54,990 nucleotides of DNA from Bacteroidales bacterium (lineage in GTDB: Bacteria; Bacteroidota; Bacteroidia; Bacteroidales; UBA932). Position 1 is the stretch's first letter. Every line of letters begins with the position of its first letter. The stretch covers positions 1 through 54,990 of the forward strand of contig JAILQG010000094.1 in the NCBI GenBank assembly GCA_024699055.1. The letters are read 5' to 3'. The notes below the pieces were generated by a model. It was not told the DNA's origin, made no database searches, and saw nothing but the letters and a program-made list of their open reading frames with translations. The translations under genes and the position numbers were made by a program. Of the stretch, positions 17,980 to 27,895 are shown piece after piece.

Positions 17980-19137
17980 ATGCAGTACGATTTTATTACG
18001 GAAGGGGCCCCCAGGGGCACAAATTCGGTGAAGTGGGACCTGAGGACGGATGTGCTTCCCATGTGGGTGGCCGAGATGGATTTTCCGGTGGCGCCATTCA
18101 TAACGGACGCGGTACGCCGTCGGGTCGATAAGGGTATTTTCGGATACACGCACATTCCGGAATCGTACTATCAGAGCATAATCGACTGGTTTGGCCGCCG
18201 TTACGGATGGAACTTCACCGCGTCGCAGATAGCGCCGGTCTGCGGCATAGTGCCGGGGGCTTCCATAGCCGTGAAGGCGCTCACGTCCCCGGGCGAAAAA
18301 GTGGTGTTCTTCACCCCGGCGTACAACTGTTTCTTCAAGAACGTCACCAATCCGGGTGCGGTGCGGAGCGAGTCTCTCCTGGTGTGGTCGGAGGAAAGGA
18401 AACGCTACGAGGTGGACTGGGCCGACTTCGAAGCCCGTATCGCCGATCCCGCCACCGGGGCGTTCCTGCTCTGCAACCCCCACAATCCCTGCGGCCGCAT
18501 GTGGTCGGAAGGGGAACTCCGGCGTATGGGCGACATCTGCCTCAAGTACGGGGTGCCGGTAATCAGCGATGAGATCCATTGCGAGATAGTAGCTCCCGGA
18601 ACCTCCTACGTGCCTTTCGGCCGCCTGTATCCGGAGAACAGCGTCACTTTCGTGTCTCCCACCAAGCCGTTCAGCATTCCCGGCCTTCAGGTAGCAAACA
18701 TCATTACCGCCAATCCCGATTTCTTCGCCCGCATCAAACACGTCATGGACGTCTGGGAGCACGGCGAACTGAATCAGCTGGGTATAGTGGCACTCGAAGC
18801 CGCATACAGCCCGGAAGGGGAGGAATGGCTGGACCAGATGAACGAAGTGGTGCACGGGAATTTCCTGCTTCTCCGCGACCGATTTGCGGAAGAGTTCCCC
18901 AGGGTGCGCGTGGCTACGCTCGAGGCCACCTATCTCGACTGGCTCGATTTCGCTCCGGTGGGTCTCACCGGGAAGCAGATCCAGGACCATCTCCTGGAAC
19001 ATGAAAAGCTGTGGATAAACGCCGGCGATATCTACGGTGGGCCTAGCTGCATGCGAGTCAACCTCGCCTGCCCGCGCAGCACTGTGGAAAAAGCCCTGGA
19101 CCTCTATTGCCGGGGCCTCCGCGAGCTTCTGGCCTAG
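17980..19137 (+). CDS. PatB/MalY-type C-S lyase (cystathionine beta-lyase), PLP aminotransferase fold
   Basis: MQYDFITEGAPRGTNSVKWD...LPMWVAEMDFPVAP; CNPHNPCGRMW; SPTKPFSIPGLQ. Confidence 0.88.
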   Translation: MQYDFITEGAPRGTNSVKWDLRTDVLPMWVAEMDFPVAPFITDAVRRRVDKGIFGYTHIPESYYQSIIDWFGRRYGWNFTASQIAPVCGIVPGASIAVKALTSPGEKVVFFTPAYNCFFKNVTNPGAVRSESLLVWSEERKRYEVDWADFEARIADPATGAFLLCNPHNPCGRMWSEGELRRMGDICLKYGVPVISDEIHCEIVAPGTSYVPFGRLYPENSVTFVSPTKPFSIPGLQVANIITANPDFFARIKHVMDVWEHGELNQLGIVALEAAYSPEGEEWLDQMNEVVHGNFLLLRDRFAEEFPRVRVATLEATYLDWLDFAPVGLTGKQIQDHLLEHEKLWINAGDIYGGPSCMRVNLACPRSTVEKALDLYCRGLRELLA

Positions 19138-19976
19138 CGGACTTCGATCCTGCAGTCAGCAGGTTCCTTGATATTGGAATCCAGGATTATCTCGCCGTAG
19201 GCGTCCGCCACGATGCGGCCGGTGCGGGGATTCTTGACGCTGGTGACGCTCCCGCGGATGTCGGCCTGCACGTCCGAGTACTCGAAGGCCAGGTCGGCGT
19301 CGGGGCCGAAGGTGCAGTTCTCGAGGACCAGGTTTTCCGCATAACACAGCGGCTGAGTCTCTTCGATACGGCAGTTCACAAGCCTGAGGTTTTTGCTGTA
19401 CCATGCAAGGTATTCGCCAATGATCACTGAATCATAGACGGTTACGTTCTCGCTTTCCCAGAAGGCGTCTTTGGTGCGGAGGATGGAGTTCCGGATCTCC
19501 ACGTTCCTGCAGTACTGGAAAGAGTAATTGCCCTGCAGGTCGAGCCTGTCTATCTTTATGTCATGGCTGTGCATGAACAGATAGTCGCCTTTCTGCACCT
19601 GCACGTCTTCGAGAACCACATCGCTGCATCTCCAGAGGGTCTCGGCGGCATTCGGGATGCGCACCCTGCGCAGGGTGAGAGAGTCCATCTCGCGGAACAT
19701 CTTCGGGGCCTCCACCAGGGTGTCTTCCATGAGGAGGTCGCTGCTGTACCAGAGCGCGGCGCGGGCCCCTTCGGTGAACAGGCAGTTCCTGACTTTGAAG
19801 CCCCTGCATTCCCAGAAGGGATATTTCCCCTCGAAGCGGCAGTTCACGGCCTCGATGTCCGAAGTCTCCTTGAGGGAGGATTCCCCGGCGTGTATGGTGA
19901 CGTTCTCCAGTCTGAGTCCGTGCTCGCAGTAAAGGGGCCTCTCGCCTCCGAATTCCTGGTTCGTGATGGTTTTCAT
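19134..19976 (-). CDS. DUF3737-like right-handed beta-helix protein
   Basis: Repeated V/LENCxF-type strands; NQEFGGERPLYCEHGLRLENVTIHAGESSLKE typical of DUF3737. Confidence 0.75.
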   Translation of the reverse strand: MKTITNQEFGGERPLYCEHGLRLENVTIHAGESSLKETSDIEAVNCRFEGKYPFWECRGFKVRNCLFTEGARAALWYSSDLLMEDTLVEAPKMFREMDSLTLRRVRIPNAAETLWRCSDVVLEDVQVQKGDYLFMHSHDIKIDRLDLQGNYSFQYCRNVEIRNSILRTKDAFWESENVTVYDSVIIGEYLAWYSKNLRLVNCRIEETQPLCYAENLVLENCTFGPDADLAFEYSDVQADIRGSVTSVKNPRTGRIVADAYGEIILDSNIKEPADCRIEVR

Positions 19977-19985
19977 GATGTCGTT

Positions 19986-21362
19986 TCAGATTAATACCTT
20001 TTTCATCCATGCATTGCCTTTGACCCGCATGGCGAACATTATGCCGCGAACGTTTAGCTCTATGCACATGGCAATCCAGTATCCGGTGAGCCCGAATCTG
20101 GGGGTGAGAATGAGTGCCAGCCCTATGCGGACCACCCACATGCTGGCGAAGTTCAGGACCGCGGGGACCATGGTGTCCCCGGCGCCCACGCAGGCGCCGT
20201 ATCCGACTATGGAAACGCCGTAGAACAGTTCGGCGAAGGCTTCTATCCTGAGGCACTTCACTCCAAGCTCTATCACTTCCGGGTCGGAGGTGAACAGGCC
20301 CATCATCTGGGGGGCGAAAATGAACATCAGCACGGCCAGGAAGCTCATCATTCCGGCGGCGATGCCGATGTTGATCCAGGCGAAGCGTTTCGCCAGCTCC
20401 TTGCGCTTTGCGCCCAGGCTCTGCCCCACGAGTGCGGTCACGGCGTCCTCCATGCCGTATCCGGGCATGTAGCAGAGACTTTCGGCAATGACGGCGAACG
20501 AGTTGGCCGCGATCGCTATGGTGCCCAGAGGCGCCACTATCATCGTTCCCATGACATATGCCCCGCGCATGACGAGGTTCTGGATCCACAGCGGCCCGCT
20601 TATGCCCAGGGCTTTGCTGAGGGTCTGCCTGTCCGGCCTCCAGTCCCCGTGCCGTTCATTCCTAATGTTGAGTTCCCTGGACCGGGAAAGCAGATACCAC
20701 AGGGTGATGATCATGGTTATGAATTCAGATGCGCCAGTCCCGAGTGCGGCGCCCGTCACCCCCATGTGCAGCACATAGATGAACAGGTAATTGAAAACGA
20801 CATCCATCGCGCACATCGCCACGTAGATGATGGCCGGCACCTTTGTGTTGCCGCTGGCCGCCAGGAAGGTGGAAGCGGTCCACCCGACCTGCATGAACGG
20901 GATGCATGCTGCGTAGACCAGCAGGTATGAAGTGGAATCTCCGACGATATCCGGCTTGCCGCCGAGCCATACCGGCAGCGGTTTGCAGAGGGCCAGTCCG
21001 ACAAGTCCGAGCAGCAGCGAGAAAATGAACACGCTCACAAGCCCCTTGCGCATCACGGCGCGCGCCCTGTGGAATTCCTTCGCCCCGATGAGTTGGGCCA
21101 CCTGCACGGAAAAACCGGAAGTGGCGGCCATGCACATGCCCCCGAACAGCCATGTGGTAGTACTGACCAGGCCTATGGAAGCGGCCTGCGCGGCACCCAG
21201 ATGCCCGACCATCGAGGCATCTATGTATTGCATGAGGATGTTGGAGAGCTGTGCCAGAATGGCCGGAACGCCCAGCGCGAGCGATAGGCGCAGCTGCTCC
21301 TTTCCCGTCATCGGGAAGCCGCTGCGGATCTTGTCGAGAAGGAGATCCTTTGTGAGTGCCAT
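19986..21362 (-). CDS. MATE family efflux transporter
   Basis: About 12 hydrophobic segments; ASMVGHLGAAQAASIGL; VTALVGQSLGAKRKELAKR. Confidence 0.9.
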   Translation of the reverse strand: MALTKDLLLDKIRSGFPMTGKEQLRLSLALGVPAILAQLSNILMQYIDASMVGHLGAAQAASIGLVSTTTWLFGGMCMAATSGFSVQVAQLIGAKEFHRARAVMRKGLVSVFIFSLLLGLVGLALCKPLPVWLGGKPDIVGDSTSYLLVYAACIPFMQVGWTASTFLAASGNTKVPAIIYVAMCAMDVVFNYLFIYVLHMGVTGAALGTGASEFITMIITLWYLLSRSRELNIRNERHGDWRPDRQTLSKALGISGPLWIQNLVMRGAYVMGTMIVAPLGTIAIAANSFAVIAESLCYMPGYGMEDAVTALVGQSLGAKRKELAKRFAWINIGIAAGMMSFLAVLMFIFAPQMMGLFTSDPEVIELGVKCLRIEAFAELFYGVSIVGYGACVGAGDTMVPAVLNFASMWVVRIGLALILTPRFGLTGYWIAMCIELNVRGIMFAMRVKGNAWMKKVLI

Positions 21363-23963
21363 CTAGTCCTGCTTGATATGAACGTCCGTTTGCGGGAACG
21401 GTATGCTTATACCGTTTGCGTTGAGGGTGTTGTAGATTATTTCGTTTTGTCTCCCGATCAGGGCAAACTTCTCTTCCACCAAGGCGAACTGCTTGATTTT
21501 CAGGTTGATGCTGCTCTCCGCCATCTGGTCGAGAACTATCTGGATTCCATATTTGGGCTCTATCAGGTCGCGGCCGAACCGGTCTTTTTCCATGGTCTTC
21601 TGGAGGGCCTGGAGCAGTACCGTGCGAGCCTTTTCCACGTCCGTGCCGTAGCTGATGCCCACGATGACGGGCGCGTACTCGTAAGGCGAATTCCGGGTGA
21701 GGTTCTTGAAATTCTTGTTGAAGAGGGTGGTGTTCGTGAAGGCTATCAGCGAGCCGTCCAGGGCCGCTATCTGAGTGGTCTGGTATGAGATGCTGTTAAC
21801 CCTGCCACGGATGCCGTCACATTCTATCATGTCGCCGACGCGAAGTCTTCCGCTCATGAGCTGGATACCGTAGATGAAGTTGTTGAGGATGTCCTTCATG
21901 GCGAGTCCGAGGCCGGTGGCAAGGCCTGCGGCGATCAGCGACAGGGCGCCCACGGGAATACGGAACACCACGACGAACATGACGATGTATGCGCCCCATA
22001 CCAGGAATCCGATGATGTTGTTGGCAAGGGTGAGGTTCACCTCATTATCGCGGACGTATTCGACTTTGCGCTCTTTCTTTTCGCGCCTGATCTTGTATTT
22101 CTTGTAGAAAGCCCTTCCGGCGTATGCGAAGTAGCGGAAGATGAAGAACAGCGCGGTAACAACCACGATCCTGTCTGCGGAGAGTTTGAGGATCACGTTC
22201 CCGTTGGAGTCGGGAATGGAGAAGAATACGGTGGACAGGAGGGATTTGAAGAGGGCAGTGAGGTCGAACACTCCGGCTGCCCAGTAGATGCAGATAGGAA
22301 TGGATACCACCGTGAGTGCGGGCACGAGCGCCGTCTTGATGAAGTCGAACAGCCAGGTATGGCTGATGAATTCGCCCTTTCTGAGCTCCTCCTTCGTGAA
22401 GTGCCTGCCCTTTTCCTGCAGGCTGCGGATGATATGCTGCTCCTCATAGCGGTCCATCAGGTCGTGGATGGCGGTGAGGGCGCAGAGCGCAGTGAGTTGG
22501 AAGAGCCACCAGATGAGCAGCTGTATGCTCATGAGCACGTATCCCATAAGCGCCATGACCAGTGCCGCAACCATTATGAACAGGGTGGTCCCGGAGTATG
22601 CTATGTCGTTGACTTTCACCAATCTGCTCTGTGTCTTCACGAGCACTGCCTGCCAGATTATGAAAACCAGCAGGATGGGAGCCAGGATGAGGTTTACCAG
22701 CCTGTTCGGGATGAAGATGATGCGGAAGGTAATGACTACCAGCCCGAGCATGATGATGGGCGTGTACAGCTTGATGCCGCCGCGCACCTTATCGGCGTCC
22801 ATGTGGATGAGGAGCGATCCCAGGATGGCGATGAGCAGGGCGGCGAAGATGAGAAGCAGCTTGCTCGCCTCGATAAAGAAATTCTGCTTTACGAACAGGC
22901 CTCCGATGATGACCGTGAGTGTAAAGAGGATGGCTCCGAGGAGCAGGATGAGCACCGGTCTCCGCTGCCTGTTCTCCTCAGTCTTGAACGCCTTCGATTT
23001 CCTGCCCAGCAAGCCGACTATGAGGGCGCTGAGCGCGGATGCGATGGCCAGGAAGATGAGAACGTAGATTATGAACCAGGTGACGATGGGGCCGCGCCAG
23101 TCGCTCTTGGTGCCGGACGAATAGCCTCCGAAAGTGGTGTCGTACTTGTTTCGGGCCTCCTGGAAAGCTCTCGTGGAATAGCGGCCGAACTGTTTGAGCA
23201 CCTTGAAGTAATTGTCCTGTCCCTGTATAAAGATGCGTTTCTGGAGCGAACGGTAACGTGTCTGGGCGTAGTCGTACGATTCCCTGAGCCGGCCCGCAGT
23301 TTCGCTGTAGTGCGTGCTGTCTATCATGACCCGGACCTTCGCGCTCTTGTACATAGCCAACAGGTTACCGGCGTACAGCAGGCAGGAGTCCCGGTCCGCC
23401 CGTTCGAGGGAGTCGAGCGTGAACGGATTTTCGGTGACGTCGGACTCCCTTGTGAGAGGGGTGACGGCGCGCCTGACCGTGTCGCCTGGCAAAAGCGGGA
23501 GATACGCTTTCACGCTGTCTTCGAGCACGGGCATGTCGGGCCTGTCCGTGATTTCGGGAGGAAGCCTGCGGAGCGACTCGATCAGTCTTTCGTAACGCTC
23601 TATCTCTATGTCGAGGCGCTCGGTTATCTCGTTGAAGGGCATCTGCCTCTTGCTGAATTCCTCATATTCCCTTGTGGCCTGCCTGAGCGAATACGTGACA
23701 TCGAAGGTGAAGTCCTGGTTCTGGGAGTACAGCATGAGTGAAAGCTCGTTGCTGCGCTGGATGAGATCGAGCATGCGGGCGTGCTGGTTGCGGTTGCTGG
23801 AGTTCAGCAGGCTGCGGGAATGCTCCATTCTGGCGTTCTGGCTGCCGAGTTCGTTCTTGAGAACCTCCAGGGTCTGGCTGAGGCTGTGCTCGTTGAGCAC
23901 CGCAAAGGCGGCAGTTCCAAGCAGCAGGGCGGCTATGGTGGTGAGCAGATGTCTTCTTTTCAT
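21363..23963 (-). CDS. Large MscS-family mechanosensitive ion channel
   Basis: N-terminal coiled-coil region, multiple TMs, MscS core GLATGLGLAMKDILNNFIYGIQLMSGRLRVGDMIECDGIRGRVNSISYQTTQIAALDGSLIAFTNTTL. Confidence 0.92.
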   Translation of the reverse strand: MKRRHLLTTIAALLLGTAAFAVLNEHSLSQTLEVLKNELGSQNARMEHSRSLLNSSNRNQHARMLDLIQRSNELSLMLYSQNQDFTFDVTYSLRQATREYEEFSKRQMPFNEITERLDIEIERYERLIESLRRLPPEITDRPDMPVLEDSVKAYLPLLPGDTVRRAVTPLTRESDVTENPFTLDSLERADRDSCLLYAGNLLAMYKSAKVRVMIDSTHYSETAGRLRESYDYAQTRYRSLQKRIFIQGQDNYFKVLKQFGRYSTRAFQEARNKYDTTFGGYSSGTKSDWRGPIVTWFIIYVLIFLAIASALSALIVGLLGRKSKAFKTEENRQRRPVLILLLGAILFTLTVIIGGLFVKQNFFIEASKLLLIFAALLIAILGSLLIHMDADKVRGGIKLYTPIIMLGLVVITFRIIFIPNRLVNLILAPILLVFIIWQAVLVKTQSRLVKVNDIAYSGTTLFIMVAALVMALMGYVLMSIQLLIWWLFQLTALCALTAIHDLMDRYEEQHIIRSLQEKGRHFTKEELRKGEFISHTWLFDFIKTALVPALTVVSIPICIYWAAGVFDLTALFKSLLSTVFFSIPDSNGNVILKLSADRIVVVTALFFIFRYFAYAGRAFYKKYKIRREKKERKVEYVRDNEVNLTLANNIIGFLVWGAYIVMFVVVFRIPVGALSLIAAGLATGLGLAMKDILNNFIYGIQLMSGRLRVGDMIECDGIRGRVNSISYQTTQIAALDGSLIAFTNTTLFNKNFKNLTRNSPYEYAPVIVGISYGTDVEKARTVLLQALQKTMEKDRFGRDLIEPKYGIQIVLDQMAESSINLKIKQFALVEEKFALIGRQNEIIYNTLNANGISIPFPQTDVHIKQD

Positions 23964-23975
23964 GGAATGCAGTTG

Positions 23976-24008
23976 TATTCCGCAAATATAAGATTTTATT
24001 CCGCAAAT
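23976..24008. repeat. 12-bp direct repeat TATTCCGCAAAT x2, start-to-start 21 bp, at the mscS promoter
   Basis: Copies at 23976-23987 and 23997-24008; the first overlaps the minus -7 box CAAATATA (23983-23990). Confidence 0.7.
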
Positions 24009-24082
24009 CGAGACACTTGCATTATTGACGCATAAAGGCTCAAAAAAGTTATGAAATACAACGAAAATTCAAAAAAAAGTAG

Positions 24083-24090
24083 TAATTTCG
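24083..24090 (+). promoter_or_regulatory. -7-like element for buk
   Basis: TAATTTCG, a TTCG variant of TAnnTTTG, 33 nt before the ATG. Confidence 0.4.
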
Positions 24091-24123
24091 TAGCAATCAC
24101 ATAAAAACACTTCAGACAACCAT

Positions 24124-25293
24124 ATGGAAGCCCCCATAACTTTGAATTCCAAGCCGGTAAAAGGCAATGTATTAGTCGTCAATACAGGTTCCACCTCAAG
24201 CAAGTTCGGCTACTACAAAGACGGCGTCCTTGCATGTGAGGGTAAGTACGACCATCCCAAGTCGGAGATAGATAAAAATCCGTATTTCGCCGACCAGCTT
24301 CAGATGCGGTACGATACGGCGATCCAGTTCCTGCATGACAACAATGTCCCATGTACCGAAGTGGACATAGTGATGGGCCGGGGCGGGCTCTTCACTCCCG
24401 TCATCACCGGTATCTACGACGTCAACGCCGATATGCGCGAAGTGCTCATGAGCGGCCGCGACGGCAAGCATGTCTGCAACCTCAGCGCCGTCATGGCGGA
24501 TGAACTTGCAAAGGAGGTCAATGAGGCGCGTGCCGCCGAAGGCGTCGAGGGCCCCTACGGCCCCTGCCGCGCCTATGTCGCCGATCCCCCCATGGCCGAC
24601 GAGATGCTTCCCGAATGCCGTATGGGCGGCATCCCCGAACTCCCGCGCCAGACCCTTTTCCATGCCCTCAATTCCAGGGCCATCGTACGCAGGTATGTCG
24701 CCGAGATCGGGCACGACAAAAACGACGTAACGGCGATAGTCTGCCACATGGGAGGCGGGGTCACCATATCGCTGCACCGCAACGGCCGGGTGATCGACAC
24801 CAGCCACGGCCTGGGAGGCGACGGCCCGATCACTCCCGAAAGGGCCGGCTCATGCCCCCCGCTGGCGCTCGTAGACATGTGCTTCAGCGGCAAATACACC
24901 GAACAGGAAATCCGCCGCAAACTCGTCGGAGGCGGAGGCGCCGTGGCTTATTTCGGCACCAGCGACATGCGTGTCATCGAAGCGAAGGCCATCGAAGGGG
25001 TTCCCGAATACAAACTGTTCATGGGCGCCTTCACCCTCACCATATCCAAATACATCGCCGCCGAAACCGCAGATGTCTGCGGCAAGGTGGACGCCCTGCT
25101 TTTCACCGGAGGCATCGCCTACAGCAAGTATGTCACCGATGCGATAATCAAAAGGGTCGGTCACCTGTTCCCCGACATCAAGATCTACCCCGGTGAGAAC
25201 GAAATCCGCTCCCTCGCCGAAAACGGGTATATCGTGCTTTCCGGCAAGGCAAAGGTCCATACCTACAACAAGGACAGACTCATTGAAGACTGA
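24124..25293 (+). CDS. buk: Butyrate kinase/branched-chain fatty acid kinase
   Basis: ASKHA acetate-kinase fold: VVNTGSTSSKFGYYKDG; GRGGLFTPV; CHMGGGVTISLHRNGRVIDTSHGLGGDGPITPERAGSCPP. Confidence 0.92.
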   Translation: MEAPITLNSKPVKGNVLVVNTGSTSSKFGYYKDGVLACEGKYDHPKSEIDKNPYFADQLQMRYDTAIQFLHDNNVPCTEVDIVMGRGGLFTPVITGIYDVNADMREVLMSGRDGKHVCNLSAVMADELAKEVNEARAAEGVEGPYGPCRAYVADPPMADEMLPECRMGGIPELPRQTLFHALNSRAIVRRYVAEIGHDKNDVTAIVCHMGGGVTISLHRNGRVIDTSHGLGGDGPITPERAGSCPPLALVDMCFSGKYTEQEIRRKLVGGGGAVAYFGTSDMRVIEAKAIEGVPEYKLFMGAFTLTISKYIAAETADVCGKVDALLFTGGIAYSKYVTDAIIKRVGHLFPDIKIYPGENEIRSLAENGYIVLSGKAKVHTYNKDRLIED

Positions 25294-25331
25294 AATACAT
25301 AATCAATACACTAAACGTAATTGAACCAAAA

Positions 25332-26378
25332 ATGGAGAAAATCGATTTTTCTAAAAGATCTTTCGCTTATTATCCGACCGAAGCCATCGTCGTCGCCAAG
25401 TTCGAGAATGGCGCGTGGGGCAAGCCGGAGGTAACTGACAACTTCTATCTCTCGGTGCATTGCTTCGCCGGTGCGTTCCACTATGCTCCCGAATGCTTCG
25501 AAGGCCTCAAGGTGTACCGCGGCGTAGACAACAGGGTGCGCATGTTCCGGCCGGACGAGAACGCAAAACGCATGCAGAGCAGCGCGACATACCTCGACAT
25601 GGCCTATCCCAGCGAGGAGATGTTCATCGAAATGTGCAAGATGTGCGTACATGCGAACTGGCGTTTTATACCTCCGTACGAGTCAGGCGCTTCGCTTTAC
25701 CTGCGTCCAGTGCTCTTCGGCAGCAATCCCCAGCTCGGCATCCGCAACGCAAACGACGTCACCTTCGTGGTGATGTGCTCTCCGGTAGGTACATATTCCG
25801 GCGCAAAGGCCCTCATGCCTGGCACGGCGGTGCTCTCGCGCGACTATGACCGTGCCGCGGTATACGGCTCGGGCCACTACAAGCTCGGCGCCAACTACGC
25901 CCAGAGCCTGCATGCATACAACCTCGCACACAAGCTGGGCTACCGCGAGCTGCTCTTCCTCGACACCGCCACCCACACGCACATCGAGGAGTTCGGATCG
26001 TCCAATTTCTTCGGCATCAAGAACAACACCTATGTCACTCCCGATTCCGGCAGCGTGCTCCCGTCCATCACCAACAAGAGCCTCCGCACCGTGGCCGCCG
26101 ACATGGGGCTGAAGGTTGAGATGCGCAAGGTCTACGTCGAGGAACTCGCCGAATTCGAGGAGGTCAACTCCTGCGGCACCGCCGTCGTAATCACTCCCAT
26201 CTGCGAAATCGACGACAAGCCAGCGCTCGAATCCGAAGAAGTCACCAGGAAGTATCTCATCGGCAGCCCCGACAATTGCGGACCGATAAGCCGTGAGCTC
26301 TACAATACCATCGTCGGCATCCAGAAAGGCCTTATCCCCGACAAATACGGCTGGATCCAGTACCTCGAGGAGAAATGA
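25332..26378 (+). CDS. ilvE: Branched-chain amino acid aminotransferase
   Basis: FHYAPECFEGLKVYRG; GSGHYKLGANYAQSL; EEVNSCGTAVVITPI. Confidence 0.93.
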   Translation: MEKIDFSKRSFAYYPTEAIVVAKFENGAWGKPEVTDNFYLSVHCFAGAFHYAPECFEGLKVYRGVDNRVRMFRPDENAKRMQSSATYLDMAYPSEEMFIEMCKMCVHANWRFIPPYESGASLYLRPVLFGSNPQLGIRNANDVTFVVMCSPVGTYSGAKALMPGTAVLSRDYDRAAVYGSGHYKLGANYAQSLHAYNLAHKLGYRELLFLDTATHTHIEEFGSSNFFGIKNNTYVTPDSGSVLPSITNKSLRTVAADMGLKVEMRKVYVEELAEFEEVNSCGTAVVITPICEIDDKPALESEEVTRKYLIGSPDNCGPISRELYNTIVGIQKGLIPDKYGWIQYLEEK

Positions 26379-26557
26379 CGGAAGACGAAAGGGAATACAG
26401 CCTCGGCCTGGAATGCCGCCGGAAGGGGGATTGGCAAGGTGCCATGAACCACTTCCTCGAAGCGCTTTCCATCAATCCCGACAGCCCCGCAAAAGGTGCT
26501 CTCGAAATGATTACCGAGATCCTGGATTTCTACAACAAAGACATATATAACCCGTAA
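26375..26557 (+). CDS. Small TPR-like protein (60 aa)
   Basis: LGLECRRKGDWQGAMNHFLEALSINPDSPA single TPR; ATGA overlap with ilvE. Confidence 0.7.
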   Translation: MTEDEREYSLGLECRRKGDWQGAMNHFLEALSINPDSPAKGALEMITEILDFYNKDIYNP

Positions 26558-26568
26558 AATTATAGACT

Positions 26569-26799
26569 ATGGCTAAAATGCATGGGGCTGTGGTAGTCGA
26601 TGTGGAGAGATGCAAAGGTTGCAATCTCTGCGTCGCCGCCTGCCCGCAGAAGGTCTTGGAACTCACTCCCAAGACCGTCAACACGAAGGGATATCACTAT
26701 TCCCAGCCCGTCAAGGAAGAACTGTGCATCGGCTGCGCCAGCTGTGCAATAGTCTGCCCGGACGGATGTATCACAGTTTACCGTAAAAAAGAGGAGTAA
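26569..26799 (+). CDS. 4Fe-4S ferredoxin, delta subunit of 2-oxoacid:ferredoxin oxidoreductase
   Basis: CKGCNLCVAACP...CIGCASCAIVCPDGCI, two 4Fe-4S motifs. Confidence 0.92.
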   Translation: MAKMHGAVVVDVERCKGCNLCVAACPQKVLELTPKTVNTKGYHYSQPVKEELCIGCASCAIVCPDGCITVYRKKEE

Positions 26800-26804
26800 A
26801 AGTT

Positions 26805-27887
26805 ATGGCAGAGAAAGAAGTCAGCCTTATCAAAGGCAACGAGGCCATTGCCCTCGCAGCGATTCGCTGCGGATGTGACGGATATTTCGGATATCCCATC
26901 ACCCCGCAGAGCGAAGTTCTCGAAACGCTTGCGGCTCAGAAACCCTGGGAGACCACCGGCATGGTAGTCCTTCAGGCCGAAAGCGAGCTTGCTTCCATCA
27001 ACATGGTTTATGGCGGTGCAGGCACCGGAAAGCGTGTCATGACCTCATCTTCCAGCCCCGGCATCTCCCTGATGCAGGAGGGTATGTCCTATCTCGCAGG
27101 CGCCGAACTGCCCTGCGTGGTGTTCAACTGCATGCGCGGCGGCCCCGGCCTCGGAACCATCCAGCCCAGCCAGTCCGACTATTTCCAGACCTGCAAGGGC
27201 GGCGGCCACGGCGACTATCGCCTGATTACCCTCGCCCCCTCGTCCGTGCAGGAGATGGCCGACTTTGTCGACCTCGCGTTCGAGCTTGCTTTCAAGTACC
27301 GCAACCCCGCCATGATCCTTGCCGACGGCGTTATCGGCCAGATGATGGAAAAGGTGGTCCTTCCCGACTTCAAGCCCCGTCGTACAGAGGAGCAGATCAT
27401 CAAGGAATGCCCCTGGGCGGCAACCGGCCGCATGGGCCGCAAGACCCCCAACATCATCACCAGCCTCGAACTTCAGAGCGAGGTGATGGAGCAGAACAAC
27501 CTCCGCATCCAGGAGAAATACCGCAGGTGCGAAGAGAACGAAGTCCGTTACGAGGAATACAAGTGCGAAGACGCCGACTACCTTATCGTAGCCTTCGGCT
27601 CCGCCGCCCGTATCGCCAAGAAGACCATCGCCCTTGCCCGCGAAGAGGGCATCAAGGTGGGGCTCCTCCGTCCAATAACGCTCTGGCCGTTCCCCACAAA
27701 GGAAATCGCAAGGCTCGCGAAGAACAAGAAGGGCATCCTAGTGCTCGAGTTCAATGCAGGCCAGATGATCGAAGACGTCAAACTCGCGGTTGAGTGCAAA
27801 CTCCCGGTAGAGCATTACGGCCGTCTCGGCGGCATCGTGCCCGATCCCGACGAAGCCCTCGACGCCTTGAAGAAAATGATTAAATAG
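26805..27887 (+). CDS. 2-oxoacid:ferredoxin oxidoreductase alpha subunit (VorB/KorA-like)
   Basis: KGNEAIALAAIRCGCDGYFGYPITPQSEVLE; TSSSSPGISLMQEGMSYLAGAELPCVV. Confidence 0.92.
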   Translation: MAEKEVSLIKGNEAIALAAIRCGCDGYFGYPITPQSEVLETLAAQKPWETTGMVVLQAESELASINMVYGGAGTGKRVMTSSSSPGISLMQEGMSYLAGAELPCVVFNCMRGGPGLGTIQPSQSDYFQTCKGGGHGDYRLITLAPSSVQEMADFVDLAFELAFKYRNPAMILADGVIGQMMEKVVLPDFKPRRTEEQIIKECPWAATGRMGRKTPNIITSLELQSEVMEQNNLRIQEKYRRCEENEVRYEEYKCEDADYLIVAFGSAARIAKKTIALAREEGIKVGLLRPITLWPFPTKEIARLAKNKKGILVLEFNAGQMIEDVKLAVECKLPVEHYGRLGGIVPDPDEALDALKKMIK

Positions 27888-27895
27888 CCAAGGCC

